From contig NZ_JYKY01000029.1 of NCBI RefSeq assembly GCF_001042985.1, positions 1 through 64,000 of the forward strand: a DNA stretch of 64,000 nucleotides, given 5' to 3'. Below are positions 25,403-34,512 of the stretch, in pieces. Each line of letters starts with the position of its first letter. Position 1 is the stretch's first letter. The DNA comes from Pseudomonas lundensis (GTDB taxonomy: Bacteria; Pseudomonadota; Gammaproteobacteria; Pseudomonadales; Pseudomonadaceae). The position numbers and the translations under genes are program-made. The notes under the pieces are model-generated. The model did no database searches, was not told the DNA's origin, and saw only the letters and a program-made list of their open reading frames with translations.

Positions 25403-25853
25403 GCTTGATCTGCAACTGGCGACCCAGGCCGTCACACCGAGCGAAAGTCAGTTCCGCCAATGGTGCGAGCTGGCCTTGCGCCAGCGAACTGCTGACTCGG
25501 AAATGACCATCCGTCTGGTGGACGAAGCGGAAGCCCGCGAATTGAACCACACGTGGCGCGACAAAGATTACGCCACCAACGTGCTGTCCTTCCCGGCCGA
25601 TGTCCCCGATGAATTCCTCGATATCCCGCTACTCGGCGACCTGGTGATCTGCGTCGCTGTGGTTGAGCGCGAAGCCGCCGAACAAGGCAAGGAACTTGAG
25701 GCCCACTGGGCCCATCTAGTGATTCACGGCTGCTTGCATCTTCTGGGTTACGACCATATAGACGATGACGAAGCTGAAGAAATGGAAGCACTGGAACGAA
25801 CGTTGCTTGCAGAACTGGGTCACCCAGACCCGTACGCAGACGACGAAAACTGA
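25395..25853 (+). CDS. ybeY: endoribonuclease YbeY
   Basis: A 152-residue metal-dependent RNase taking part in 16S rRNA 3'-end maturation and ribosome quality control. The zinc site is complete: HGCLHLLGYDH (His-x3-His-x5-His), with the conserved Arg in TIRLVDEAEARELN and TWRDKDYATNVLSFP ahead of it. Its ATG lies inside the last codons of ybeZ, so translation is probably coupled. C-terminal tail is acidic. Confidence 0.95.
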   Translation: MLELDLQLATQAVTPSESQFRQWCELALRQRTADSEMTIRLVDEAEARELNHTWRDKDYATNVLSFPADVPDEFLDIPLLGDLVICVAVVEREAAEQGKELEAHWAHLVIHGCLHLLGYDHIDDDEAEEMEALERTLLAELGHPDPYADDEN

Positions 25854-25894
25854 TCAACACCACTGAAACTACCAAGGGATACGAGTAAATCGCT

Positions 25895-26734
25895 ATGAGC
25901 GAAGACCGATCGAGCAACGGGCAAAAGTCATGGTTGGGTAAGCTGACCCAGGCCTTTGCCCATGAGCCGAAAAACCGCCAGGAGCTGCTTGAGCTGCTGC
26001 GCGAAGCACACCAGAACAAACTCTTGGACAGCGAAGCGCTGGCCATCGTCGAAGGCGCCATTCAAGTGGCTGACCTGCAAGTGCGCGACATCATGGTGCC
26101 GCGCTCGCAGATGATCAGCATCAAGGCGACCCAGACACCCCGTGAATTTCTCCCGGCGATCATCGACGCGGCGCACTCGCGCTACCCGGTGGTCGGCGAA
26201 AGCCACGACGACGTGCTCGGCGTGTTGCTGGCCAAAGACCTGCTGCCGCTGATCCTTCAAGAGAACGGCGACAAGTACAACATCAAGGATCTGCTGCGTC
26301 CGGCGACATTCGTTCCCGAGTCCAAGCGCCTTAACGTGTTGCTGCGTGAGTTCCGTGCCAACCATAACCACATGGCCATCGTCATTGACGAGTACGGCGG
26401 CGTGGCCGGTCTGGTGACGATTGAGGATGTACTCGAACAGATCGTCGGCGACATCGAAGACGAACACGATGTCGAAGAAGACAGCTACATCAAGCCGCTG
26501 CCAAGCGGTGACTTCCTGATCAAGGCCCTGACCCCGATCGAAAACTTCAACGAGTTTTTCGACAGCGAGTTCTCCGACGACGAGTTCGACACGGTGGGCG
26601 GCCTGGTCATGAGTGCGTTCGGGCACTTGCCAAAACGCAATGAAACCACTGAAATCGGCCCGTACCGCTTCCGCATCCTCAATGCAGACAGCCGCCGTAT
26701 TCACTTGATTCGCCTGACGCCTATCGCCCGCTAA
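25895..26734 (+). CDS. ybeX: CorC/YbeX family CBS-domain protein
   Basis: A 279-residue cytosolic protein with two CBS domains (about 70-190; DIMVPRSQMISI, SRYPVVGE, MAIVIDEYGGVAGLVTIEDVLEQIVGDI) and a C-terminal CorC/HlyC domain with VGGLVMSAFGHLPKRNE. Implicated in Mg2+/Co2+ handling or ribosome maturation, the latter fitting its place between ybeY and lnt. Often labelled corC. Confidence 0.92.
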   Translation: MSEDRSSNGQKSWLGKLTQAFAHEPKNRQELLELLREAHQNKLLDSEALAIVEGAIQVADLQVRDIMVPRSQMISIKATQTPREFLPAIIDAAHSRYPVVGESHDDVLGVLLAKDLLPLILQENGDKYNIKDLLRPATFVPESKRLNVLLREFRANHNHMAIVIDEYGGVAGLVTIEDVLEQIVGDIEDEHDVEEDSYIKPLPSGDFLIKALTPIENFNEFFDSEFSDDEFDTVGGLVMSAFGHLPKRNETTEIGPYRFRILNADSRRIHLIRLTPIAR

Positions 26735-26756
26735 ACCTCCAACACCAAGGATTGAA

Positions 26757-28280
26757 ATGCGCTGGATAACCTCCCCCGGCTGGCCCGGTAACTTGCTGGC
26801 TGTGGTCGCCGGCGCACTCACCACCCTGGCGTTGGCACCGTACGACATTTGGCCGCTGGCGCTGGTCGCCCTGGCCCTGTTCTACCTCGGCTTGCGCGAC
26901 CTGTCGCCACGTCAGGCGCTGGGCCGGGGCTGGTGCTTCGGTTTCGGCCTGTTTGGCGCGGGCACCAGCTGGATCTACTACAGCATTCACAACTTCGGAG
27001 GCGCGTCAGTCCTGCTGGCGGGCCTGCTGATGCTGGCATTCACTGCCGCCATTGCCTGGTTCTTCGCCCTGCCCGCGTGGCTATGGGCGCGCTGGATTCG
27101 CCGCAATGAAGCCCCGCTGGCAGACGCCTTGGCCTTTGCGGCCCTGTGGGTCATGCAAGAAGCGTTTCGCGGCTGGTTCCTCACCGGGTTCCCGTGGCTT
27201 TATTCCGGTTACAGCCAGCTCGACGGTCCACTGGCCGGGCTCGCGCCGCTGGGCGGCATGTGGCTGATTTCCTTCACCCTGGCGCTCACCGCCGCCCTGC
27301 TGTGCAACCTCCCTCGGCTGATTCGGGCCAAACGCAAGGCTTTCATCGCCGCCGGAGCCGTGCTGCTGGTCGGCCCGTGGATCATCGGTAGCGCCCTCAA
27401 ACACCACGCTTGGACCAGTCCTTCGGGCGATCCGCTGAGCGTGGCGGCGATTCAGGGCAATATCGAACAAAGCATGAAATGGGACCCGGCGCAGTTGAAT
27501 GCGCAACTGGCCCTGTACCGCGACATGACGTTCAGTTCCAAGCGGGTCGATCTGATCGTCTGGCCTGAAACCGCGATCCCGGTACTCAAGGAAAACGCCG
27601 AAGGCTACCTGTCGATGATGGGCCGCTTTGCTGCCGACCGGCATTCCGCCCTGATTACCGGTGTGCCGATCCGCCAGGAAGTGCGTCACGAACCCCGCTT
27701 CTTCAACGGCATTACGGCCGTGGGCGAGGCGGATGGCACCTACCTGAAACAAAAGCTGGTGCCGTTTGGCGAATACGTGCCGTTACAGGATGTGCTGCGC
27801 GGGCTGATTGCGTTCTTCGACCTGCCGATGTCCGACTTCGCTCGCGGGCCTGCGGAACAAGCGCTGCTACAAGCCAAGGGCTATCAGATCGCACCGTTCA
27901 TTTGCTACGAAGTGGTGTACCCGGAATTCGCTGCCAGCTTGGCGGCCAAGAGCGATGTGCTGCTGACCATCAGCAACGACACCTGGTTCGGCACCTCGAT
28001 TGGCCCGCTGCAGCATTTGCAGATGGCCCAGATGCGCGCGCTTGAGGCTGGCCGCTGGATGATCCGGGCAACCAACAACGGCGTCACCGGGCTGATTAAC
28101 CCTTACGGGCAGATCACGGCGCAAATCCCGCAGTTCGAACAGGGGATTCTCTACGGCGAAGTGGTGCCGATGCACAACCTCACGCCGTACCTGCAATGGC
28201 GTTCGTGGCCGTTGATCATCCTGTGTGTGGTGCTGATCGGCTGGGCCCTGATAACCAGCCGCATTGCCAAGACCGTATGA
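26757..28280 (+). CDS. lnt: apolipoprotein N-acyltransferase
   Basis: A 507-residue inner-membrane enzyme that adds the third acyl chain to lipoproteins before Lol sorting. Six to eight hydrophobic segments lie in the first 200 residues plus one at the C-terminus. The nitrilase-type periplasmic domain carries the catalytic triad: Glu in WPETAIP, Lys in KQKLVPFGEYVP and Cys in FICYEVVYPE. Last gene of the miaB-to-lnt run. Confidence 0.96.
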   Translation: MRWITSPGWPGNLLAVVAGALTTLALAPYDIWPLALVALALFYLGLRDLSPRQALGRGWCFGFGLFGAGTSWIYYSIHNFGGASVLLAGLLMLAFTAAIAWFFALPAWLWARWIRRNEAPLADALAFAALWVMQEAFRGWFLTGFPWLYSGYSQLDGPLAGLAPLGGMWLISFTLALTAALLCNLPRLIRAKRKAFIAAGAVLLVGPWIIGSALKHHAWTSPSGDPLSVAAIQGNIEQSMKWDPAQLNAQLALYRDMTFSSKRVDLIVWPETAIPVLKENAEGYLSMMGRFAADRHSALITGVPIRQEVRHEPRFFNGITAVGEADGTYLKQKLVPFGEYVPLQDVLRGLIAFFDLPMSDFARGPAEQALLQAKGYQIAPFICYEVVYPEFAASLAAKSDVLLTISNDTWFGTSIGPLQHLQMAQMRALEAGRWMIRATNNGVTGLINPYGQITAQIPQFEQGILYGEVVPMHNLTPYLQWRSWPLIILCVVLIGWALITSRIAKTV

Positions 28281-28286
28281 GACGTC

Positions 28287-28321
28287 GCGTGTCGCAGCCA
28301 GTGCATGAGGCTGCGACACGC
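28287..28321. terminator. 13-bp hairpin between convergent lnt and YdcF-like gene
   Basis: GCGTGTCGCAGCC (28287-28299) is perfectly inverted at 28309-28321 with a 9-base loop. No T run follows on either strand, but its place between two convergent genes suggests a shared transcription-end or RNA-stabilising structure. Confidence 0.55.
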
Positions 28322-28354
28322 ACAGGGTTACTATCCTCCAGCGCGTGAGCCGGC

Positions 28355-29116
28355 TCAGCGGTAAAACAACGGGTAAGCCACTTGCCCCACCGCCTCGTTC
28401 AGCAACTGCCCGGACTGCCAGATCGATTTGAATTCTGGCATCCATCCGCCCAGAGGCCGGGCGTTGTCTCGGCCCAAAAAGCCCACCGGCGCTGCCACCA
28501 CTTCAAACCCGGCCTTTTCGAAACTCCAGACGGCACGCGGCATGTGCCACGCTTGCGTGACCACCACCACGCGCTTGATGCCCTGAGGCAACAAGAGATC
28601 GGCCGTCATTTGCGCGTTTTCCCACGTCGTGCGGCTGCGCTCTTCTTTCCAGCGCACTTGCACACCGAAGTCATCGCGCAAGGAGTCTGCCATCAACTGC
28701 GCCTCACTCGGCGGCGTGCCGTAATGCAGGCCGCCCGTGGTCACCAGCGGCAGCCCGGAAGCCTTGGCCAGTCGGGCCGCATAACGCTGACGCTCTAGCC
28801 CGGTGCCCGTCGGCTGATCGCTGCCCCACGCCGGATCGCCCCGCTCACGCCCGGACCCCAGCACCACAATCGCATCGGCACGCGTGGCCAAAGTCGCCCA
28901 GTCACTTTGCGCCAGTGCCGGTTCACGCTCCAGCGCGCGGGCGCTCCATTCCACCACCACGGGCAGGCTCATCAACCAGAAGCCACCCACCCCCACGGCG
29001 AACAACGCCCCGGCCAGCCGCGGGCGCGAACGGCGCAGCCACCAGGCGAGCACAAGGATCAGTAATAGAATGCCGGGCGGAAGAAGCAGTTGTTTAACGA
29101 AATATCGAATAGGCAT
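28355..29116 (-). CDS. ElyC/SanA/YdcF family membrane protein
   Basis: A 253-residue protein with two N-terminal transmembrane helices (about 9-26 and 33-55), then a DUF218 domain. Motifs are ADAIVVLGSGRERG, LVTTGGLHYGTPPSEAQLMADSLRDDFGV, EERSRTTWENAQMTADLL and VVVTQAWHMPRAVWSFEKAGFEVVAAP. Two membrane helices plus this domain resemble E. coli ElyC, linked to peptidoglycan and lipid-carrier homeostasis. The exact activity is unknown. Confidence 0.82.
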   Translation of the reverse strand: MPIRYFVKQLLLPPGILLLILVLAWWLRRSRPRLAGALFAVGVGGFWLMSLPVVVEWSARALEREPALAQSDWATLATRADAIVVLGSGRERGDPAWGSDQPTGTGLERQRYAARLAKASGLPLVTTGGLHYGTPPSEAQLMADSLRDDFGVQVRWKEERSRTTWENAQMTADLLLPQGIKRVVVVTQAWHMPRAVWSFEKAGFEVVAAPVGFLGRDNARPLGGWMPEFKSIWQSGQLLNEAVGQVAYPLFYR

Positions 29117-29271
29117 CGAGCATCTCCAAAGATGCCCGAAGCCTAAGGGGGTTGATCCGATGCAACAACAGGCACGTGAGTGACTTGGATATAAACGCCT
29201 GCTTTATCAACCCTGGGACACGTAGGTGGCGCCACTCGCTGTATCACGGACTCACGACGTAAAAAGTCGCC

Positions 29272-29565
29272 CTAGCCCTTGGCTTGCTTGACCCGGTCCT
29301 TCAGCCAGATGACATTGGCTGCCGACGGGGTTTCCTGCACATGACTGCTGCCATGCGAACGTCTATCCACCTCGCGTTCGCTCCGGTTTAAATACGCGTT
29401 AATCAACTCCAGTTCAGCATGACTCAAACCTCGCAATTCCACTTCGGCTGAGTGCTCGTTACGTAATTGCACTGCCGTTTGCGCTGAATCGAGAGCCACG
29501 TCCAAACGATTGATCAGACGCTCATACACCTGTGACGTTGTCGCTTTGCGTTGCGTTCTTGCCAT
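29272..29565 (-). CDS. hypothetical protein, 97 residues
   Basis: A small, charged cytosolic protein, mostly helical by composition (VYERLINRLDVALDSAQTAVQLRNEHSAEVELRGLSHAELELINAYLNRSER). No motif recognised. Conserved position between the YdcF-like gene and leuS in other pseudomonads supports it as a real gene. The 236-base gap to leuS carries its promoter and that of leuS; I see nothing else there. Confidence 0.65.
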   Translation of the reverse strand: MARTQRKATTSQVYERLINRLDVALDSAQTAVQLRNEHSAEVELRGLSHAELELINAYLNRSEREVDRRSHGSSHVQETPSAANVIWLKDRVKQAKG

Positions 29566-29801
29566 CCGCTCACCTCATTGAAGGATATCAATCTCCCCTT
29601 TGAGCAAGCTTAGTCGCGTGCACAAAACCGGTGAGGTGCAGCGACCAACGGAAGGACGAGGCAATCAGGGTTTCCCTCGATAGAGTGGGGTCATGTATGC
29701 TACGGGGCTTCCTGTAACCCCTACTCCAACTTGACCGGGCAACACAATAGCCGGCCGTATGTTGAAGAGGATTAGGCCACCCTTTATCAGTACAAGTAGC
29801 C

Positions 29802-32408
29802 ATGCACGAACAATATCAGCCCCGTGAAATAGAAGCCGCCGCCCAATCATTCTGGGACAACCAAAAGTCCTTCGAAGTCAGCGAAGATCCAGGCAAGGAA
29901 ACCTACTACTGCCTGTCGATGTTCCCGTACCCGAGCGGCAAGCTACACATGGGGCACGTGCGTAACTACACCATCGGCGACGTGATCTCCCGTTACCAGC
30001 GCATGCTCGGCAAGAACGTATTGCAACCTATGGGGTGGGATGCCTTCGGCATGCCGGCTGAAAACGCCGCGATGAAGAACAACGTCGCACCGGCCAAGTG
30101 GACGTACGAAAACATCGAATACATGAAGACCCAGTTGCGCAGCCTGGGCCTGGCGGTTGACTGGTCGCGTGAAATCACCACCTGCAAGCCGGACTACTAC
30201 CGCTGGGAACAATGGCTGTTCACGCGCCTGTTCGAAAAAGGCGTGATCTACCGCAAAAACGGGACCGTGAACTGGGACCCGCTGGACCAGACCGTTCTGG
30301 CCAACGAGCAAGTGATCGACGGCCGCGGCTGGCGTTCGGGCGCGTTGATCGAAAAACGCGAAATCCCGATGTACTACTTCAAGATCACGGCCTATGCCGA
30401 TGAGCTGCTTGAAAGCCTCGACGAGCTGACGGGCTGGCCTGAGCAGGTCAAGACCATGCAGCGCAACTGGATCGGCAAATCCCGCGGCATGGAAGTCCAG
30501 TTCCCTTACGACGTCGACTCCATCGGCGAGCAGGGCACCCTCAAGGTCTTCACCACCCGCCCCGACACCCTGATGGGCGCCACCTATGTGGCCGTGGCAG
30601 CCGAGCACCCGCTGGCCACCCAGGCGGCACAGTCCAACCCCGAGCTGCAAGCGTTTATCGCTCAATGCAAAGGCGGCAGCGTGGCTGAAGCCGACATGGC
30701 TACCCAAGAGAAAAAGGGCCTGCCGACCTCGCTGTTCGTCCTGCACCCGCTGACCGGCGAGAAGCTCCCGGTGTGGGTCGCCAACTATGTGTTGATGCAC
30801 TATGGCGACGGCGCAGTCATGGCCGTTCCTGCTCACGACGAGCGCGATTTCGAATTCGCCACCCAATACGACCTGCCGATCAAGTCGGTCGTGCGCACCA
30901 GTGCGGGCGACGCCTCCCCTGCGCCTTGGCAGGACGCTTACAACGAACACGGCCCACTGATCAATTCCGGCGAATTTGACGGTCTGGATTTCGACGCAGC
31001 CTTTGCGGCAATGGAAGCAGCCCTGAGCGCCAAAGGTCTGGGCCAGTCGCGTACCCAGTTCCGCCTGCGCGACTGGGGCATCAGCCGTCAGCGCTATTGG
31101 GGTTGCCCGATCCCGATCGTTCACTGCGACAGCTGTGGCGACGTTCCGGTGCCAGAAGACCAATTGCCGGTTGTATTGCCTGAAGACGTCGTACCCGATG
31201 GCGCCGGTTCGCCATTGGCCCGCATGCCTGAGTTCTACGAATGCAGCTGCCCGAAATGCGGCGCCCCGGCCAAGCGTGAAACCGACACCATGGACACCTT
31301 TGTCGAGTCATCGTGGTACTACGCGCGCTACGCCTCGCCTCACTACGAAGGCGGTCTGGTCGAAAAATCCGCCGCCGATCACTGGCTGCCGGTTGACCAA
31401 TACATCGGCGGTATCGAACACGCGATCTTGCACCTGCTGTATGCGCGCTTCTTCCACAAACTGATGCGCGATGAGGGCTTGGTCAGCTCCAACGAGCCGT
31501 TCAAGAACCTGCTGACCCAGGGCATGGTGATTGCCGAAACGTATTACCGTCGCGAAGCCAACGGCGCCCTGACCTGGTTCAACCCGGCAGACGTCGAGCT
31601 GGAGCGTGACAGCAAGGCCAAAATCATTGGCGCCAAGCTGATCAGCGACGGCCTGCCGGTGGAGATTGGCGGCACTGAAAAAATGGCCAAGTCCAAAAAC
31701 AACGGCGTTGACCCGCAATACATGATCGAGCAATACGGCGCCGATACCTGTCGCCTGTTCATGATGTTCGCGTCGCCACCTGACGCCAGCCTCGAATGGT
31801 CGGACTCCGGCGTTGAAGGCTCGCACCGCTTCCTCAAGCGCGTCTGGCGCCTGGCGCATGCGCACGTTAGCCAGGGCCTGCCGGGCGCACTGGACATCGG
31901 CACGCTGAATGACGAGCAAAAAGTCATTCGTCGCGCCATTCACCAGGCCATCAAGCAAGCCAGCCAGGACGTGGGCCAGCACCACAAATTCAACACCGCC
32001 GTCGCGCAAGTGATGACCGTGATGAACGTGCTGGAAAAAGCGCCGCAGGCCACCGAACAAGACCGCGCCCTGTTGCAGGAAGGTCTGGAAACCGTAGCCT
32101 TGTTGCTGGCCCCGATCACCCCGCACATCAGCCACGAGCTGTGGAATCAGCTGGGTCACATCGGCGCCATCATCGACGCACCGTGGCCGACGCTGGACGA
32201 AAGCGCGTTGGTTCAGGACACGCTGCAACTGGTGATTCAGGTTAACGGTAAACTGCGCGGCCAGATCGAAATGCCTGCCGGCGCCAGCCGTGAAGACATC
32301 GAAGCGGCGGCCCGGATCAACGAAAACGTGCTGCGTTTCACCGAAGGTCTGACCATCCGCAAAGTGATCGTCGTGCCGGGCAAACTGGTTAATATCGTCG
32401 CCAGCTAA
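29802..32408 (+). CDS. leuS: leucyl-tRNA synthetase
   Basis: An 868-residue class I synthetase. The HIGH-type motif is YPSGKLHMGHVRNY near residue 45 and the KMSKS-type motif is KMAKSKNNG near 630. The CP1 editing domain (about 220-420) contains the Thr-rich TTRPDTLMGATY and the conserved HDERDFEFA. Cys-rich zinc-like pairs occur in HCDSCGD and CSCPKCG. The ATG has no strong Shine-Dalgarno sequence. Confidence 0.97.
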   Translation: MHEQYQPREIEAAAQSFWDNQKSFEVSEDPGKETYYCLSMFPYPSGKLHMGHVRNYTIGDVISRYQRMLGKNVLQPMGWDAFGMPAENAAMKNNVAPAKWTYENIEYMKTQLRSLGLAVDWSREITTCKPDYYRWEQWLFTRLFEKGVIYRKNGTVNWDPLDQTVLANEQVIDGRGWRSGALIEKREIPMYYFKITAYADELLESLDELTGWPEQVKTMQRNWIGKSRGMEVQFPYDVDSIGEQGTLKVFTTRPDTLMGATYVAVAAEHPLATQAAQSNPELQAFIAQCKGGSVAEADMATQEKKGLPTSLFVLHPLTGEKLPVWVANYVLMHYGDGAVMAVPAHDERDFEFATQYDLPIKSVVRTSAGDASPAPWQDAYNEHGPLINSGEFDGLDFDAAFAAMEAALSAKGLGQSRTQFRLRDWGISRQRYWGCPIPIVHCDSCGDVPVPEDQLPVVLPEDVVPDGAGSPLARMPEFYECSCPKCGAPAKRETDTMDTFVESSWYYARYASPHYEGGLVEKSAADHWLPVDQYIGGIEHAILHLLYARFFHKLMRDEGLVSSNEPFKNLLTQGMVIAETYYRREANGALTWFNPADVELERDSKAKIIGAKLISDGLPVEIGGTEKMAKSKNNGVDPQYMIEQYGADTCRLFMMFASPPDASLEWSDSGVEGSHRFLKRVWRLAHAHVSQGLPGALDIGTLNDEQKVIRRAIHQAIKQASQDVGQHHKFNTAVAQVMTVMNVLEKAPQATEQDRALLQEGLETVALLLAPITPHISHELWNQLGHIGAIIDAPWPTLDESALVQDTLQLVIQVNGKLRGQIEMPAGASREDIEAAARINENVLRFTEGLTIRKVIVVPGKLVNIVAS

Positions 32409-32417
32409 ATTGGAACA

Positions 32418-32442
32418 GGCGCCCGCCTCGTGCGCGGGCGCC
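32418..32442 (+). other. intercistronic GC hairpin leuS-lptE
   Basis: GGCGCCCGC (32418-32426) pairs with GCGGGCGCC (32434-32442), 7-base loop. No U tract follows, so it may stabilise or partly terminate the leuS message rather than end it. Confidence 0.45.
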
Positions 32443-32498
32443 CAACAAAACCTTCCGGGCCGCTCCGTCGGTCCATCTGGTTTCAAGGGGAGCAACAC

Positions 32499-33104
32499 AT
32501 GATCAAACGCAACTTGCTGGTGATGGGCCTCGCAGTCTTGCTGAGCGCCTGCGGCTTTCAGCTGCGCGGCACCGGCACCAATCAGCTGTCGATTACCGCA
32601 CTCGACGTCACGGCCCGTAATGCTTACGGCGATACCGTGCGTGAGTTGCGACAAGTACTGGAAAACAGCGGCGTGAAAATCACCGCCGCTGCGCCTTACC
32701 ACCTGATCCTCACCAACGAGCAAGATAGCCAGCGCGCTGCCAGCTATGCGGGCATTGGCGGTTCGGTCGAATACGAATTGACCAAAGTGCTGAACTACGA
32801 GATCCGTGGCGAGCACAACTTGCCGTTGCTCAACAACAAGATCGAAGTGCACAAGGTCTACCTGCAAGACAGCAGCAACATCACCGGTTCTGGCCAGGAA
32901 GCGTCCATGATCAGCACCGAGCTGCGCCGTGAACTGGTGCAACAAATGGTGCTGCGCCTGGAGCAGTTGACTCCGGAACAACTGGCCAAGCTGCAACAAG
33001 TGGCTGACGAGAAAGCACGGGCTGAAGCCCAGGCCATCGAAGCTGCGCGCCAGGCACAAGACGCGATTCCTCAGCAGTCGCCCCTCGAAGTTCCTGAGCA
33101 ATAA
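32499..33104 (+). CDS. lptE: LPS-assembly lipoprotein LptE
   Basis: A 201-residue outer-membrane lipoprotein that plugs the LptD barrel and helps insert LPS. The signal peptide ends in the lipobox LLSAC followed by GFQLRGTG, the family signature. The C-terminal part after about residue 165 is a charged, Gln-rich helix (LEQLTPEQLAKLQQVADEKARAEAQ), longer than in E. coli LptE. AAGGGGAG lies 5 bases before the ATG at 32499. Sits between leuS and holA as in other gamma-proteobacteria. Confidence 0.94.
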   Translation: MIKRNLLVMGLAVLLSACGFQLRGTGTNQLSITALDVTARNAYGDTVRELRQVLENSGVKITAAAPYHLILTNEQDSQRAASYAGIGGSVEYELTKVLNYEIRGEHNLPLLNNKIEVHKVYLQDSSNITGSGQEASMISTELRRELVQQMVLRLEQLTPEQLAKLQQVADEKARAEAQAIEAARQAQDAIPQQSPLEVPEQ

Positions 33105-33109
33105 GGTAT

Positions 33110-33131
33110 ACGGGGCGCTCAGGCGCCCCGT
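33110..33131 (+). other. intercistronic GC hairpin lptE-holA
   Basis: ACGGGGCGC (33110-33118) pairs with GCGCCCCGT (33123-33131) around a four-base loop, directly between the lptE stop and holA. No U tract; likely an mRNA-processing or stability element. Confidence 0.45.
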
Positions 33132-33146
33132 CATCTCACAAGTCCT

Positions 33147-34184
33147 ATGAAACTCGCCCCCGCCCAACTCGCCAAACACCTGCAAGGCAGCCTGTCGCCC
33201 GTGTACATCATCAGCGGCGACGACCCGCTCTTGTGTCAGGAAGCCTCAGACGCCATCCGCAGCACCGCCCGCCAACAAGGTTTTGATGAACGCCAAGTGT
33301 TCAGTGCTGACGCCAGTTTTGACTGGGGTTCATTGCTGCAGGCTGGCGCAAGCATGTCGTTGTTTGCCGAAAAACGCTTGCTGGAGCTGCGATTGCCCTC
33401 CGGCAAACCCGGCGACAAAGGCGCGGCAGCCCTCATCGAATATTGCTCGCGACCCGCAGACGACACCCTGCTGCTGATCAGCCTGCCAAAACTCGATGGC
33501 AGTGCGCAGAAAACCAAATGGGGCAAGGCGCTGGTGGAGGGTGCGCACACACAGTTCGTACAGATCTGGCCGGTGGACACCAATCAATTGCCGCAATGGA
33601 TTCGCCAGCGGCTGTCGCAAGCGGGCCTGGCGGCGACCCATGATGCTGTGGAATTGATCGCCGCACGGGTAGAAGGCAACTTGCTGGCAGCCGCTCAGGA
33701 AATCGAAAAGCTCAAACTGATGGCTGAAGAAGGCCAGATCACGGTCGAGACCGTGCAGGCCGCGGTCGCCGACAGTGCGCGTTTCGATGTGTTCGGGCTG
33801 GTGGATGCGGTGCTTAATGGTGAGGCTGCCCATGCATTGCGCATGCTTGAAGGCTTGCGCGGTGAAGGCGTCGAGCCGCCCGTGATCCTCTGGGCGCTGG
33901 CTCGCGAGCTGCGGGTCTTGGCCAACATTGCGTTGCAATACAGCCAAGGCATTCCGCTGGACAAGGCGTTCAGCCAGGCACGCCCGCCGGTGTGGGACAA
34001 ACGCAAACCGCTGATGAGCAAAGCCTTGCAACGTTATTCAGCTCAGCGCTGGGCGCAGCTATTGATGGACGCGCAACGTATCGATGCACAGATCAAGGGT
34101 CAGGCGGCAGGTTCGGCCTGGAGCAGCCTCAGCCGATTGACGCTGCTGATGTGTGGGCAACGTCTGAACTTGCCAGCGGAATAA
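33147..34184 (+). CDS. holA: DNA polymerase III delta subunit
   Basis: A 345-residue clamp-loader subunit that opens the beta sliding clamp. The N-terminal AAA+-like part has VYIISGDDPLLCQEA, LLELRLPSGKPGDKGAAAL and LLISLPKLD, and the C-terminal collar helices end near SLSRLTLLMCGQ. It lacks a working P loop, as usual for delta. Confidence 0.95.
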   Translation: MKLAPAQLAKHLQGSLSPVYIISGDDPLLCQEASDAIRSTARQQGFDERQVFSADASFDWGSLLQAGASMSLFAEKRLLELRLPSGKPGDKGAAALIEYCSRPADDTLLLISLPKLDGSAQKTKWGKALVEGAHTQFVQIWPVDTNQLPQWIRQRLSQAGLAATHDAVELIAARVEGNLLAAAQEIEKLKLMAEEGQITVETVQAAVADSARFDVFGLVDAVLNGEAAHALRMLEGLRGEGVEPPVILWALARELRVLANIALQYSQGIPLDKAFSQARPPVWDKRKPLMSKALQRYSAQRWAQLLMDAQRIDAQIKGQAAGSAWSSLSRLTLLMCGQRLNLPAE

Positions 34185-34312
34185 CCAACCAGCCTGAGTG
34201 GCCGCTGTGAAAGCACGAAACAGCCGGTCAACGCCTGCACGTAACGACGCTGGACAGATCAAACAATCTGGCCGATGATTTGCGCCTGTTCAACCCAGCG
34301 AGAGTCATTGCC

Positions 34313-34462
34313 ATGAGCAAACGCCCCAACAAGGCCAAATCCATCGTCACCCAACCCTTGTTCCGCAGCCGCCAGGAACGCCCCGCCAAAGGCAAAGGCA
34401 GCTACCGCCGCGAAGCCTTCCAGTCGAGAGACCGGGAGGCTTTTTACTTTCTGGCTGCCTGA
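34313..34462 (+). CDS. arfA: alternative ribosome-rescue factor ArfA
   Basis: A 49-residue basic protein with the ArfA core TQPLFRSRQERPAKGKGSYRRE (compare PLFRxR...KGKGSY in E. coli), which binds stalled ribosomes and recruits RF2 when tmRNA fails. The ATG at 34313 begins MSKRPNKAK. An intrinsic terminator-like hairpin lies inside the coding sequence (34413-34445), so much of the mRNA should end without a stop codon, tying ArfA synthesis to tmRNA failure. The residues after KGKGSYRRE are dispensable in this scheme. Located between holA and sltB3. Confidence 0.88.
   Translation: MSKRPNKAKSIVTQPLFRSRQERPAKGKGSYRREAFQSRDREAFYFLAA
34413..34445 (+). terminator. intrinsic terminator inside arfA
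   Basis: AAGCCTTCC (34413-34421) pairs with GGGAGGCTT (34434-34442; one G-U pair) and the right arm runs into TTTTT at 34441-34445. All lie upstream of the arfA stop codon at 34460-34462. It would yield non-stop arfA mRNA, the known logic of arfA regulation. Confidence 0.75.
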
Positions 34463-34512
34463 CGGCGGGAATGTTAAGGTCTGCATCTGATTCGCATTAC
34501 CTGGACCTGCGC

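Noticed and set aside
29566..29801. Possible leader or attenuator before leuS
   Set aside because: No leucine-rich leader peptide, no terminator hairpin with U tract and no T-box motif could be seen.
31308..33185. 625-codon minus-strand open frame over leuS and lptE
   Set aside because: It spans two genuine genes on the other strand and shows no recognisable motif.
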